This document shows positions 25,560 through 34,085 of a stretch of DNA of 64,000 bases, piece after piece. The stretch covers positions 66,340 through 130,339 of the forward strand of contig CBCTCU010000002.1 in assembly GCA_965145485.1 (NCBI GenBank), in the 5' to 3' direction. Origin of the DNA: CABQCM01 sp965145485 (GTDB taxonomy: Bacteria > Bacillota > Clostridia > Oscillospirales > Acutalibacteraceae). How positions within the stretch are numbered: position 1 is the stretch's first letter; the number at the start of each line of letters is the position of its first letter. The position numbers and the translations under genes were made by a program. The notes under the pieces were generated by a model, which did not search any database, was not told the origin of the DNA, and saw nothing but the letters and a program-made list of their open reading frames with translations.

Positions 25560-25838
25560 ATGAAAAACCAGCCCTTTTATCAGGAATTCAGCCAAAGACT
25601 GTGTTACCTGCGCAAGGTCACCGGCCGCACGCAACAGAATGTCGCCGACTACCTGCAATTAGACCGCTCGGCCTATAGCTGCTATGAGCTGCGACGCAGC
25701 GCCCCCAGCCTCGACAAGCTCTGCCAGCTCGCCCGGCTGTATCGCGTTTCCACCGACTTCCTGCTCGGGGTCGGCGGATGGGACGACGACAAACAGTTTG
25801 CCTATCGCTTTGGCGAAGAACCCGATGCGCTGAAATAA
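25560..25838 (+). CDS. XRE-family helix-turn-helix regulator
   Basis: 92 residues, one Cro/C1-type domain: FSQRLCYLRKVTGRTQQNVA, DYLQLDRSAYSCYELRRSAP, then LARLYRVSTDFLLG, the standard five-helix pattern with Y-E-x-G-x-R-x-P replaced by Y-E-L-R-R-S-A-P. A short acidic tail follows. ATG 25560 has AAAGGGAG at 8 nt. It is the last gene of the regulatory island, 145 bp before hisZ, and has higher G+C than its neighbours. Confidence 0.85.
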   Translation: MKNQPFYQEFSQRLCYLRKVTGRTQQNVADYLQLDRSAYSCYELRRSAPSLDKLCQLARLYRVSTDFLLGVGGWDDDKQFAYRFGEEPDALK

Positions 25839-25910
25839 TCCCAACCGGCTTGCAATTGCGGCCCTTTTCCATTAAAATAGAACCAGATTTTCAAACCGTG
25901 CAAATTGCGC

Positions 25911-25939
25911 TTGACAGAATGGGTTTATCGTGATATCAT
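25911..25939 (+). promoter_or_regulatory. Promoter of the histidine operon
   Basis: TTGACA (consensus) and TATCAT with a 17-bp spacer. The leader to hisZ is only about 37 nt, so there is no room for a T-box or histidine leader peptide here. Confidence 0.75.
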
Positions 25940-25982
25940 GTTAGCAAGTTAAAGCGCGTGGCCGCATAAGGAGTTGAATCCG

Positions 25983-27185
25983 ATGAATGGAAAACACAGC
26001 CGCACCACCCCCGAGGGCACGAGGGATTTGCTGTTTGAGGAGTGCCTCGCCCGGCGCGAGGTGGCCCGGCGGCTGGCCGATTTGTTCTGCTCGCGCGGCT
26101 ACGCTGAGGTCATGACGCCGGGGCTGGAGTATTACGATATGTTCGCCGGCGAGATGGCCGGCATGCCGCAGGAGTCGCTGTATAAACTCTGCGACAACCA
26201 CGGCCGCCTCCTGGTCATGCGGCCGGACAGCACCATGCCCATCGCCCGCCTGGTCGGCGCGCGGCTCAAGGATGCGCCCCTGCCGCTGCGGCTTTACTAT
26301 GCCCAGACGGTTTACCGCGCCACCCCCTCGATGAGCGGGCGCAGCGACGAGGTCATGCAGTCGGGCATCGAGCTGCTCGGCGCTCCGGGCAAGCGGGCCG
26401 ACCTCGAGGTAATCACCATGGCGGTCGACGCGCTGCGCGCCTGCGAGGTGGAGGATTTTCGCATCGAGCTCGGCCATGCCGGCTTTTACAAGGCCCTCGC
26501 CGGCCGCCTGCCGGTGGACGACGAGGTGCGCGAGGATATCCGCCTGCTGATTGAGTCCAAAAACTACGCCGGCCTGGGCGCTCTGCTCGACGACCTGGAG
26601 GATACCGAGGCGGTCCGCGCCATCCGCCGCCTTCCCCGCCTGTTCGGCGGGCGGGAGGTCTTTGCCGGCGCGGCCGCGCTGTGCGGGGAAGATCCCAGCG
26701 CTATGGAGCCTTTGCGTTACCTCGAGGGGATTTATACCGACCTGGAAGCGCTGGGCCTTGACGGCAAGATCAGCATCGACCTCGGGTTGGTGCACCGCAA
26801 CGATTACTATACCGGCGTGGTCTTTCGCGGTTATGTCGAGGGCGCGGGCCAGACGGCTGTTTCGGGCGGCCGCTACGACCGCCTGCTGGGTGAGTTCGGC
26901 GCTCCCATGCCGGCCACCGGCTTTGGGGTGGACGACGACCGGCTCGCCCGCGTGCTGCTCGCCCGTGGGGAGGGGATCGCCCACCAGCCGCCCGAGGCGG
27001 CGGTGTTCGGCCCCGAGGGCTATGAGATGAAGGCCCTGATCGAGCTTCGCGCCCGCGCCGGCCGTGGCGTGCGGTGCATCAGCGCTACCGCCTGCGATGA
27101 GGAGCAGGCGGCCGCCCAGGCCAGGGCGGCGGGGGCCAAAACCCTGATTGTCGTGGGCGAGCAGGTGACCGAGCGGCCTTTGTAA
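25983..27185 (+). CDS. hisZ: ATP phosphoribosyltransferase regulatory subunit
   Basis: HisRS-like protein with no aminoacylation role; it forms an octamer with short HisG and confers histidine feedback inhibition. 400 residues. It keeps class II synthetase features: TPEGTRDLLF at the N-terminus, motif 2-like LPLRLYYAQTVYR, and the histidine-site-like segment YYTGVVFRGYVEG with SGGRYDRLL. The C-terminal anticodon-binding domain is short, as expected for HisZ. ATG 25983 is preferred (AAGGAG 9 nt upstream) over an in-frame TTG at 25974. First gene of the his operon. Confidence 0.95.
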   Translation: MNGKHSRTTPEGTRDLLFEECLARREVARRLADLFCSRGYAEVMTPGLEYYDMFAGEMAGMPQESLYKLCDNHGRLLVMRPDSTMPIARLVGARLKDAPLPLRLYYAQTVYRATPSMSGRSDEVMQSGIELLGAPGKRADLEVITMAVDALRACEVEDFRIELGHAGFYKALAGRLPVDDEVREDIRLLIESKNYAGLGALLDDLEDTEAVRAIRRLPRLFGGREVFAGAAALCGEDPSAMEPLRYLEGIYTDLEALGLDGKISIDLGLVHRNDYYTGVVFRGYVEGAGQTAVSGGRYDRLLGEFGAPMPATGFGVDDDRLARVLLARGEGIAHQPPEAAVFGPEGYEMKALIELRARAGRGVRCISATACDEEQAAAQARAAGAKTLIVVGEQVTERPL

Positions 27186-27187
27186 TG

Positions 27188-27590
27188 TATTCGCGGGGGT
27201 CAGCGGCATTGCCTGCGGCGCGCCGCGCTTCCCCTCGCTGCCGCCGGGAGAGAGCCTTTGCCTGCCGCGGACGCGAATGTTTCCCGCAGAGAACCGATGT
27301 ATTCCCACAGGCGGAGCGGCTTGCCTTCGGTTGGCGCGGAAAACGCCGCGCTTCGCCTCGTTGCCACCGGGAGAGAGCTTTTGCCTGCGGCGGAAGCTAA
27401 TGTTTTCCGCAGAGAACCGGCGTATTCCCGTTGGTGGGGCAGATTGCTTTCGGCTGGCGCGGGAAACGCCGCGCTTCCCCTCGCCGCCACCGGGAGAGAG
27501 CCTTTGCCTGCCGCGGAAGCTAATGTTTTCCGCAGAGAACCGATGTATTCCCGCTGGTGGGGCAGATTGTCTCCGATTGGCGGGTGGAAG
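27188..27590. repeat. 123-bp tandem repeat between hisZ and hisG
   Basis: Units start at TATTC near 27188, 27300, 27423 and 27546 (spacings 112, 123, 123); the last is partial. Shared blocks include CCGGGAGAGAG, GCCTTTGCCTGC and TTTTCCGCAGAGAACCG. The full period is 41 codons, so open frames run through on both strands with repeated 41-residue peptides, but none has a family match or ribosome site. It separates two genes that are normally adjacent and is probably non-coding. Confidence 0.85.
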
Positions 27591-27699
27591 CCATCGCACA
27601 CCAACGTGAACAATATACACATATCGACCAACACCCGGCCTGAGCCGGTTTTCAATCCGAACGAAAGGGCGCCTTCGATAAAAGGCGGGTAACGCTGTT

Positions 27700-28338
27700 A
27701 TGAGACCAATACGTATTGCTCTGACCAAGGGGCGGCTGGAAAAAAATGCGGTCGGCCTGTTTGAGCGCATGGGGCTTGACTGCACGCAGCTCATCGACAA
27801 GGGTCGGCGGCTGATTTTGCCGGTCGGGCCGTACGAGGCGGTGCTTGCCAAAGCGGCCGACGTCATCACCTACGTGGAGCACGGGGTTTGCGATCTCGGT
27901 GTCGTCGGCAAAGACACCATCGCCGAGCACGACACGGGCGAATTTTACGAGGTCATGGATCTCGGCTTCGGCCGCTGCCGCTTTGCCCTTGCCGGCCGCA
28001 AGGGAGAGGATTTTTACAGCGGCTACGCCATGAAGACCATCGCCACCAAGTACCCCAACGTCGCCCGCGCCTTTTTTGAAAAAAAAGGGATGGACATCCG
28101 CATTATCAAGATCGAGGGCTCGGTCGAATTAGCCCCGCTGCTTGGGCTGGCCGACGCGATCGTCGACATCGTCGAGACCGGCTCGACGCTAAAGGAAAAC
28201 GGGCTGGAGGTTTACGAGACGGTGTGCCCCATTTCGGCGCGGGTGATTGTGAATATGGCCAGCCTGAAACTGCGCAAGAGCGAGATCGAATCCCTGCTGG
28301 ATCGCATGGAGCAGGCGGGGGCGTCGATGGAAGTGTGA
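27700..28338 (+). CDS. hisG: ATP phosphoribosyltransferase, short form
   Basis: First step of histidine synthesis: ATP plus PRPP to phosphoribosyl-ATP. 212 residues, the short form that lacks the regulatory C-terminal domain and needs HisZ. Motifs: IALTKGRLEKNAVGLFE at the N-terminus, DLGVVGKDTIAE, and the PRPP loop with IVDIVETGSTLKENGLEV. AAAGGCGGG lies upstream of the ATG. Confidence 0.97.
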   Translation: MRPIRIALTKGRLEKNAVGLFERMGLDCTQLIDKGRRLILPVGPYEAVLAKAADVITYVEHGVCDLGVVGKDTIAEHDTGEFYEVMDLGFGRCRFALAGRKGEDFYSGYAMKTIATKYPNVARAFFEKKGMDIRIIKIEGSVELAPLLGLADAIVDIVETGSTLKENGLEVYETVCPISARVIVNMASLKLRKSEIESLLDRMEQAGASMEV

Positions 28339-28486
28339 AAATTTATCACAAAAGGCCGGATGGCCGGCCGGTGTTTCTTGGGAGCCGGAAGTTAAAATTG
28401 GGGTGAAGCGGATATGCCCGCCCCGCCCGCCGGATCATGTGGGCGGCGTGAAACGGGGCATCGCACGGGAAAGGCAGGAGAGTGAA

Positions 28487-29773
28487 ATGATCGAAATTGT
28501 TACCGCCGACGGCAGGGCCGAGCGGGAGCTGCTCCAAAGGATCAAAGAGCGCAGCGGCGAGGTCGATCGCACCGTTACCGCCGCGGTTAGCGAGCTGATC
28601 GACGACGTAAAGCGCAACGGCGACGAGGCGGTCCGCCGTTACACGGTTCAATTTGACGGCGAGGCGCCCGATTGCTTTGAGGTGCCGGCCGAGGAGCTGG
28701 AACGCGCGGTGGCCGAGTGCGACCCCGCTTTTATCGCCGCGCTCGAAAGGGCGGCGGGGAATATCCGCGCCTTTCATCAGCGGCAGAAGCAGGAGGGATG
28801 GTCCTTTACCACCGCGCAGGGCTGCCTGCTTGGCCAGCGGGTGCGCGGCCTGCACCGGGTCGGAATTTACGTCCCGGGCGGCACGGCGGCCTATCCCTCC
28901 ACCGTGCTGATGAATACCATCCCCGCCCGCATCGCCGGGGTGGGGGAGATCGTCATGGTCACGCCGCCCCCCAAGAAGGGGCTTAACAACCGCGAAATCC
29001 TCGCTGCGGCTAAGGTGGCCGGGGTAGACCGGGTCTTTACGGTCGGCGGGGCGCAGGCGGTGGCCGCCCTTGCCTACGGCACCGAGAACATCCCCCGCGT
29101 GGACAAGATTGTCGGCCCGGGCAACATTTACGTCGCCACAGCCAAGCGCCTGCTCTACGGCGTAGTGGATATCGATATGATCGCCGGCCCGAGCGAGATA
29201 TTGGTGTTGGCCGATCACACGGCCAATCCGGTCTATCTCGCCGCCGACCTGCTCTCGCAGGCCGAGCACGACCGCCTGGCCTCGGCCATCCTCATCACCA
29301 CCGACCGCTCGGTTGCCGAGCGCACGGCCGCCGAGCTGTCCCGCCAGGCTGAGAAGCTCTCGCGCAAGGAAATATTGACCGAGTCCCTCGCCCGGTTCGG
29401 CGCTGGCATCGTCTGCCGCTCGATGGATGAGGCGGTCGACTTTGCCAACGAACTGGCCCCCGAGCACCTGGAAGTGGTGACCGAGAACCCCATAGAGCTG
29501 CTTGAGCGGCTGGACAATGCCGGATCTGTTTTTTTGGGCTCCTATTCCCCCGAGCCTCTGGGGGACTATTTTGCCGGCCCCAATCATGTGCTGCCCACCA
29601 GCGGAACGGCCCGTTTCTTTTCCCCGCTTTCGGTCGACAGCTTTGTCAAGCGCTCGAGCTTTATCTCCTACACCGAGGAAGCCCTGCGCGATGCCGGTGA
29701 GGATATCATCAAGCTGGCCGAGACCGAGGGATTGACCGCCCACGCCCAGTCGATTCGGGTGCGTATGGAGTAA
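28487..29773 (+). CDS. hisD: Histidinol dehydrogenase
   Basis: NAD-dependent zinc enzyme for the last two oxidations to histidine. 428 residues, normal length. Visible signature: IDMIAGPSEILVLAD within the substrate/NAD region, VGGAQAVAALAYGT, and the zinc/active-site region around ELAPEHLEV and GSYSPEPLGDYFAGPNHVLP. ATG 28487 has CAGGAG 7 nt upstream. It is 149 bp after hisG. Confidence 0.97.
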   Translation: MIEIVTADGRAERELLQRIKERSGEVDRTVTAAVSELIDDVKRNGDEAVRRYTVQFDGEAPDCFEVPAEELERAVAECDPAFIAALERAAGNIRAFHQRQKQEGWSFTTAQGCLLGQRVRGLHRVGIYVPGGTAAYPSTVLMNTIPARIAGVGEIVMVTPPPKKGLNNREILAAAKVAGVDRVFTVGGAQAVAALAYGTENIPRVDKIVGPGNIYVATAKRLLYGVVDIDMIAGPSEILVLADHTANPVYLAADLLSQAEHDRLASAILITTDRSVAERTAAELSRQAEKLSRKEILTESLARFGAGIVCRSMDEAVDFANELAPEHLEVVTENPIELLERLDNAGSVFLGSYSPEPLGDYFAGPNHVLPTSGTARFFSPLSVDSFVKRSSFISYTEEALRDAGEDIIKLAETEGLTAHAQSIRVRME

Positions 29774-29978
29774 CCCCTGCACCAGCGGAGCATCCGTTCG
29801 CAGGCCTCGCAATATATTACAAGGGAAATCGTGGCGGATGGCGCGCCTGCAAGCGGCAAAGTGCTCTGCTGCCCCGGGTGGGCAGCGGCGTGGCCGAGCT
29901 TCCTTTTGTTTCCTGATCGTGCGCTCTGACGGATGTGCTTCCTATTTTTGTTATTTTCATTTCACCGGGGGAGTTTCT

Positions 29979-31028
29979 ATGTCTTATACCTTATCGGAAA
30001 AAGCGGCGCGGCTGATTCCCTATGAGCCGATCGCCGGGGATTATCGCGTGCGTCTTGACGCGAACGAATCTTTTTTGCCGGTGCCGGACGAGGCGCTCGA
30101 GGCGCTGCGCCGGGCGCTGGATACAACGGCGCTGCAACGCTATCCCGATCCGATGGCGGCGGGGGTGTGCGGCCGCTTTGCCGCGTATTACGGCGTCGAC
30201 CCCGCCCTGGTCACCGCCGGCAATGGGTCGGATGAGCTGATTTCGGTCATTGTCAACACCTTTTTGCAAAAGGGGGAGCGGGCGATGGTGCTCTCTCCCG
30301 ACTTCTCCATGTATTCCTTCTACCTCTCCCTGGCCGAGGCCGAATGCGTCACGCTGGATAAGGGGATGGATTTTACCATCGACGTTTCGCAGGTGCTCGA
30401 CGGCCTGCGCCGCAGCGGCAGCCGGATGCTGCTGTTTTCCAATCCCTGCAATCCCACGGGGCAGGGGCTGCCCCGCGAGCAGGTGATGGAGATTGTACGC
30501 GGCACCGACGCGTTGGTGGTGCTGGATGAAGCGTACATGGATTTTTGGGACGACGCCCAGTCGCTGGTGCGCGATACGGCCGACTATGACAATTTGATCG
30601 TGCTGCGCACCTGCTCGAAGATGATGGGTCTGGCCGCGCTCAGGCTGGGGTTTGCCGTAGCCTGCGAGCCGCTAACCCGGGTGCTGCGGGCGGCCAAGTC
30701 GCCGTACAATGTCAATACCTTGACCCAGCTTGCCGCGCAGGCGGTGCTGTCCTACCCTGACGCGCTGCGCCGCGGGAGAAGGGAAATACTCCAATCCAAA
30801 GCCGGGTTGGAAGCGATGGCCGCCTCCCTTCCCCTGCGCGAGGGAGAGGCATTCCTGCCCACCTGCACGAATTTTCTCGTGCTGCGCACGCCGCGGGCCC
30901 GGGCGTTGTTTGAGGCCCTGCGCCAGCGGTCGATCATCGTTCGCTGCTTTTCCGGCTTTTTGCGCATTACGGTCGGAAACGAGGAGGAAAATAAGGCGCT
31001 CATCGGCGCGCTGCGGGAGATACTGTAG
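29979..31028 (+). CDS. hisC: Histidinol-phosphate aminotransferase
   Basis: PLP enzyme converting imidazole-acetol phosphate to histidinol phosphate. 349 residues, class I/II fold. Landmarks: RLDANESFLPVP, GNGSDELISVI, FSNPCNPTGQGL, VLDEAYMDFW, and the PLP lysine in RTCSKMMGLAALRLGFA. GGGGGAG lies 5 nt before the ATG. Part of the his operon; 205 bp of spacer precede it. Confidence 0.96.
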   Translation: MSYTLSEKAARLIPYEPIAGDYRVRLDANESFLPVPDEALEALRRALDTTALQRYPDPMAAGVCGRFAAYYGVDPALVTAGNGSDELISVIVNTFLQKGERAMVLSPDFSMYSFYLSLAEAECVTLDKGMDFTIDVSQVLDGLRRSGSRMLLFSNPCNPTGQGLPREQVMEIVRGTDALVVLDEAYMDFWDDAQSLVRDTADYDNLIVLRTCSKMMGLAALRLGFAVACEPLTRVLRAAKSPYNVNTLTQLAAQAVLSYPDALRRGRREILQSKAGLEAMAASLPLREGEAFLPTCTNFLVLRTPRARALFEALRQRSIIVRCFSGFLRITVGNEEENKALIGALREIL

Positions 31029-31204
31029 GCAGTTTTCTCTGCTGTTCGTAAATCCATGACCGGGGGACGCATCTTTTGGTCATTTTTTGGGGTGGCCGGC
31101 AAGGCTGTACGTGGGGCGCAGTCGCAGTAGGCCCTGATGCGCCCGCACGGTTTTAATAGTACGCCCCGCGGTTTGAGGAAAACGACCCAAGGAAGGTGAA
31201 TGCC

Positions 31205-31783
31205 ATGAGGCAAGCGCACGTATCGCGCAAAACCAAAGAGACGCAGATTGAAGCCACCCTGAGCCTGGACGGGGGGGAGGTGTCGGTCGAGACCGGCATC
31301 GGGTTTTTCGATCATATGCTCACCGCGTTCGCCCTGCACGGCGGATTGGGGCTGACCCTGCGTGCTAAGGGGGATTTGCAGGTCGACCCCCACCATACGG
31401 TGGAAGATGTGGGCATTGTATTGGGCGACGCTATCGCCCAGGCGGTTGGCGACAAGGCGGGGATTGCCCGCTATGGCAGCTTTGCCGTGCCGATGGACGA
31501 GTCCCTCGCGTTTGCCTGCCTGGATATCAGCGGGCGGCCCTATCTGGTCTTTCGGGCGGAGTTCCCGCAGGAGCGGATGGGGGATTACGACGCCTGCCTG
31601 ACCGAGGAATTTTTCCGCGCGTTGGCCTTTCATGCGGGGATCACGCTGCATTTGATTTCCCCCTACGGCGGCAATTCCCACCACAAGGCCGAGGCGCTGT
31701 ATAAGGCGGCCGGCCATGCGCTGCGTCTTGCGGCGGCAAAGACCGGGTCGAACGAGGTGCTGTCTACGAAGGGGACGCTCTAG
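31205..31783 (+). CDS. hisB: Imidazoleglycerol-phosphate dehydratase
   Basis: Manganese enzyme dehydrating IGP. 192 residues, monofunctional (no fused histidinol phosphatase). Motifs: TGIGFFDHMLTAFALHGG, DPHHTVEDVGIVLG, and the second His cluster in ALAFHAGITLHL and NSHHKAEALYKA. GGAAGG lies 8 nt before the ATG. No histidinol-phosphate phosphatase gene is recognisable in the operon. Confidence 0.97.
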   Translation: MRQAHVSRKTKETQIEATLSLDGGEVSVETGIGFFDHMLTAFALHGGLGLTLRAKGDLQVDPHHTVEDVGIVLGDAIAQAVGDKAGIARYGSFAVPMDESLAFACLDISGRPYLVFRAEFPQERMGDYDACLTEEFFRALAFHAGITLHLISPYGGNSHHKAEALYKAAGHALRLAAAKTGSNEVLSTKGTL

Positions 31784-31892
31784 GCCAAAGCGCTTTGGCC
31801 TGCGCCGGAAGAAGGCCGTCGGGATCAACCGGACTGAACGGTGCGCGGCAGACGGTTTTGCTAACCATATTGAATCAATCGGAGGATATCGT

Positions 31893-32936
31893 ATGCTTAT
31901 TTTTCCAGCCATCGACATTCAAAACGGGCAGTGCGTGCGGCTGCATCAGGGCGATTTTGACACCGCGCAGGTGGTGGCGGCCGACCCGCTGGAGACCGCC
32001 CGGTCGTTCGCCCGCGCCGGGGCGCAGTGGGTGCATATGGTCGACCTCGACGGCGCGCGCGCCGGCCGGCCGGTCAACCGGGAGATTTTCCGCGAGGTGG
32101 CTCACGAGAGCGGGCTGAGGCTGGAGCTTGGCGGCGGCATCCGCGATATGGAGACCATCGACGCTTATCTTTCGGACGGCGTCAGCCGGGTCATCCTCGG
32201 GTCGGTGGCGCTGAAAAATCCGGCCCTGGTCGAGCAGGCGGCGGCCCGGTATGGCGAGCGCATCGCGGTGGGGATTGACGCGCGCGACGGCATGGTAGCC
32301 ACCGAGGGCTGGCTGGAGGGATCGGACGTCCACTACATTGACCTTGCGCGCGAGATGGAGCGCCGGGGCGTTCGCTGCCTTGTTTTTACCGACATATCCC
32401 GTGACGGCACCTTGAGCGGCCCCAGCCTGGAGCAGCTAGAGGCGCTCAATTCGGCTGTCAGCTGCGACGTCATCGCCAGCGGCGGGATCAAGTCGATCGA
32501 GGACATCGAGGCGTTGGCCGAGCGGGGGCTGTACGGTGCGATCTGTGGGAAATCCCTCTATCAGGGGACGCTTGACCTGCAGCAGGCGCTCGAATGCGCG
32601 GCGGGGAGCGCCGCCCTCGCCCTGCGGCGGATCAAGTTTAATGCGGACGGCCTGATCCCGGCTGTGATACAGCAATGGGATACCGGCGAGGTGCTCATGC
32701 TGGCCTATATGAACGAGCAGTCCCTTCGCCGCACGATGGAAACAAAGACCACCTGGTTTTACAGCCGCTCGCGGCAAACGCTTTGGAATAAGGGAGAGTC
32801 GTCCGGCCATATCCAGCGGGTGGTGTCGCTGCGGGCCGACTGCGATTACGACACCCTGCTCGTCCGGGTGGATCAAACCGGGGCGGCCTGCCACACCGGC
32901 AGCCACAACTGCTTTTACAACGACTTGACCCAATAA
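31893..32936 (+). CDS. HisA-HisI fusion: ProFAR isomerase with phosphoribosyl-AMP cyclohydrolase
   Basis: 347 residues in one frame. Residues 1-240 are a complete HisA (beta/alpha)8 barrel: FPAIDIQNGQCVRLHQGDF, the catalytic Asp in the first strand, LELGGGIRD, VFTDISRDGTLSGP and VIASGGIKS. From about 250 to 345 there is a HisI domain: IKFNADGLIPAVIQQW, MLAYMNEQSL, the metal-binding RADCDYDT and ACHTGSHNCF. The joint (near SAALALRRIKF) shows no trace of HisF. This pairing is unusual: HisI is normally separate or fused to HisE. GGAGG lies 7 nt before the ATG. Confidence 0.92.
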   Translation: MLIFPAIDIQNGQCVRLHQGDFDTAQVVAADPLETARSFARAGAQWVHMVDLDGARAGRPVNREIFREVAHESGLRLELGGGIRDMETIDAYLSDGVSRVILGSVALKNPALVEQAAARYGERIAVGIDARDGMVATEGWLEGSDVHYIDLAREMERRGVRCLVFTDISRDGTLSGPSLEQLEALNSAVSCDVIASGGIKSIEDIEALAERGLYGAICGKSLYQGTLDLQQALECAAGSAALALRRIKFNADGLIPAVIQQWDTGEVLMLAYMNEQSLRRTMETKTTWFYSRSRQTLWNKGESSGHIQRVVSLRADCDYDTLLVRVDQTGAACHTGSHNCFYNDLTQ

Positions 32937-33025
32937 ACCAGAAATGCCCGCCGCCGCACCCCGGCGCGGACGAGGCATGCGGCGCGCCCGGCCTGGGCGT
33001 GCCGAAAGTAGAAAGGTGAGGACAA

Positions 33026-33355
33026 ATGGCGGAAAACATCATTCAAAATCTTTGCGATACCGTAACCGAGCGCCGTGAGAATCCCAGCGAGGGGTCGTAC
33101 ACCGGCTATCTGTTTGAACAGGGGCTGGATAAGATCCTGAAAAAATGCGGCGAGGAATGCTCGGAGGTCATCATCGCGGCCAAAAACGGCGGCCGCAGGG
33201 AGCTGACCATGGAGCTGAGCGACCTGTTGTATCATCTGAGCGTGCTGATGGTCTATAGCGGGGTGACCCCCGACGACCTTGCGGCCGAGCTTGACCGCCG
33301 TCATCAGAAGCAGGGGAATCTCAAAAAGTTCCATCAGGTGGATAAAAACAGCTAA
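33026..33355 (+). CDS. hisE: Phosphoribosyl-ATP pyrophosphatase
   Basis: Hydrolyses phosphoribosyl-ATP to phosphoribosyl-AMP, the second step of the pathway. 109 residues, all helical MazG-like fold: SYTGYLFEQGLDKILKKCGE with the E-E-x-x-E metal motif in GEECSEVIIAAKN, and ELSDLLYHLSVLM. It is a free-standing protein, not fused to HisI, which here is fused to HisA. Last his gene in the window. Confidence 0.96.
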   Translation: MAENIIQNLCDTVTERRENPSEGSYTGYLFEQGLDKILKKCGEECSEVIIAAKNGGRRELTMELSDLLYHLSVLMVYSGVTPDDLAAELDRRHQKQGNLKKFHQVDKNS

Positions 33356-33379
33356 ATCGATGTCCTAAAACGCAGGCAC

Positions 33380-33412
33380 GCCCGCATACATTTTTGTATG
33401 GGGGTGTTTTGC
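33380..33412 (+). terminator. Weak hairpin after the his operon
   Basis: CATACA-TTTT-TGTATG with flanking CCC/GGG pairs, followed by TGTTTTG, just after hisE and overlapping the leader of the next gene. It may reduce read-through rather than stop transcription. Confidence 0.35.
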
Positions 33413-33414
33413 GT

Positions 33415-33708
33415 ATGTGCTGTAGAATCGTCGAGATGCGCAACAAGGAGGTCATCTGCATTAAGGACGGAACCCGGCTGGGCTGTGTCTGCGATGTGGA
33501 AATTGACACCTGCTCGGGGCAGCTGATATCCATCGTCATTTTCGGCCGGCCCAAACTGTTTGGCCTGCTTGGGCGGGAGGAGGACTGCGTCATCCCCTGG
33601 AACTGCATCGAGGTCATTGGGCCGGATACCATCCTGGTGTCCTTTGAGCCGCCGCGTCATCCTCGCCGCCGCAAGCAGGGCTTTATGGGGAAAATCTTTG
33701 GGAATTGA
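33415..33708 (+). CDS. YlmC/YmxH-family PRC-barrel protein
   Basis: 97 residues, a short beta-barrel protein of the family found near sporulation and cell-division genes in Firmicutes; molecular role not established. The pattern EVICIKDGTRLGCVCDVEID, then GQLISIVIFG and IPWNCIEVIGPDTIL is typical. The tail is Arg/Lys-rich. ATG 33415 has GGGGGTG 8 nt upstream; an in-frame TTG at 33394 is less likely. It follows hisE by 59 bp. Confidence 0.85.
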   Translation: MCCRIVEMRNKEVICIKDGTRLGCVCDVEIDTCSGQLISIVIFGRPKLFGLLGREEDCVIPWNCIEVIGPDTILVSFEPPRHPRRRKQGFMGKIFGN

Positions 33709-33845
33709 CCCTTTTCCCGCCGATACCCGGGCCGTCTGGCTTGACCCGCTGTGCTATGCGGGCGCTCCGGCAATCTTTTTGTAGCAAGGTTCACGCTTGC
33801 AGTCAATGGCGTTGTTTTGGCCGCCGCAATCCGCTGTGTTGATCC

Positions 33846-33877
33846 AAAGCCGCATGGCATTCATGCCATGCGGCTTT
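33846..33877. terminator. Bidirectional terminator
   Basis: Perfect 15-bp stem (AAAGCCGCATGGCAT / ATGCCATGCGGCTTT) with a 2-nt loop between the convergent YlmC-like and GH3 genes. The remaining 370-bp spacer (33709-34085) shows no gene. Confidence 0.8.
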
Positions 33878-34085
33878 GCTCTGGTTATCACATTCACTGG
33901 CCGAGCCTTTGGAGGCAATACATAGACCGGGAGCCCCCCGTTGGCATGCTGCGGGGCTGGGGATGCAAATGAATACACGTGGGATTGCCGGAAATGTCCT
34001 TTCCCATTGCATTATCAAGCCCCCGTTTCGCTGGGTCCTTGCCGGTATCCATGGTGGCCCCCACCGGTTCAAAGATTGGCCAGCC

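Noticed and set aside
25945..25982. T-box or histidine attenuator before hisZ
   Set aside because: The leader is only about 37 nt, too short for either.
27188..27590. CRISPR array
   Set aside because: Repeats are contiguous and 123 bp long with no unique spacers; no cas genes.
25941..27869. 642-codon minus-strand frame opposite hisZ and the tandem repeat
   Set aside because: It spans promoter, repeat and gene boundaries; composition is artefactual.
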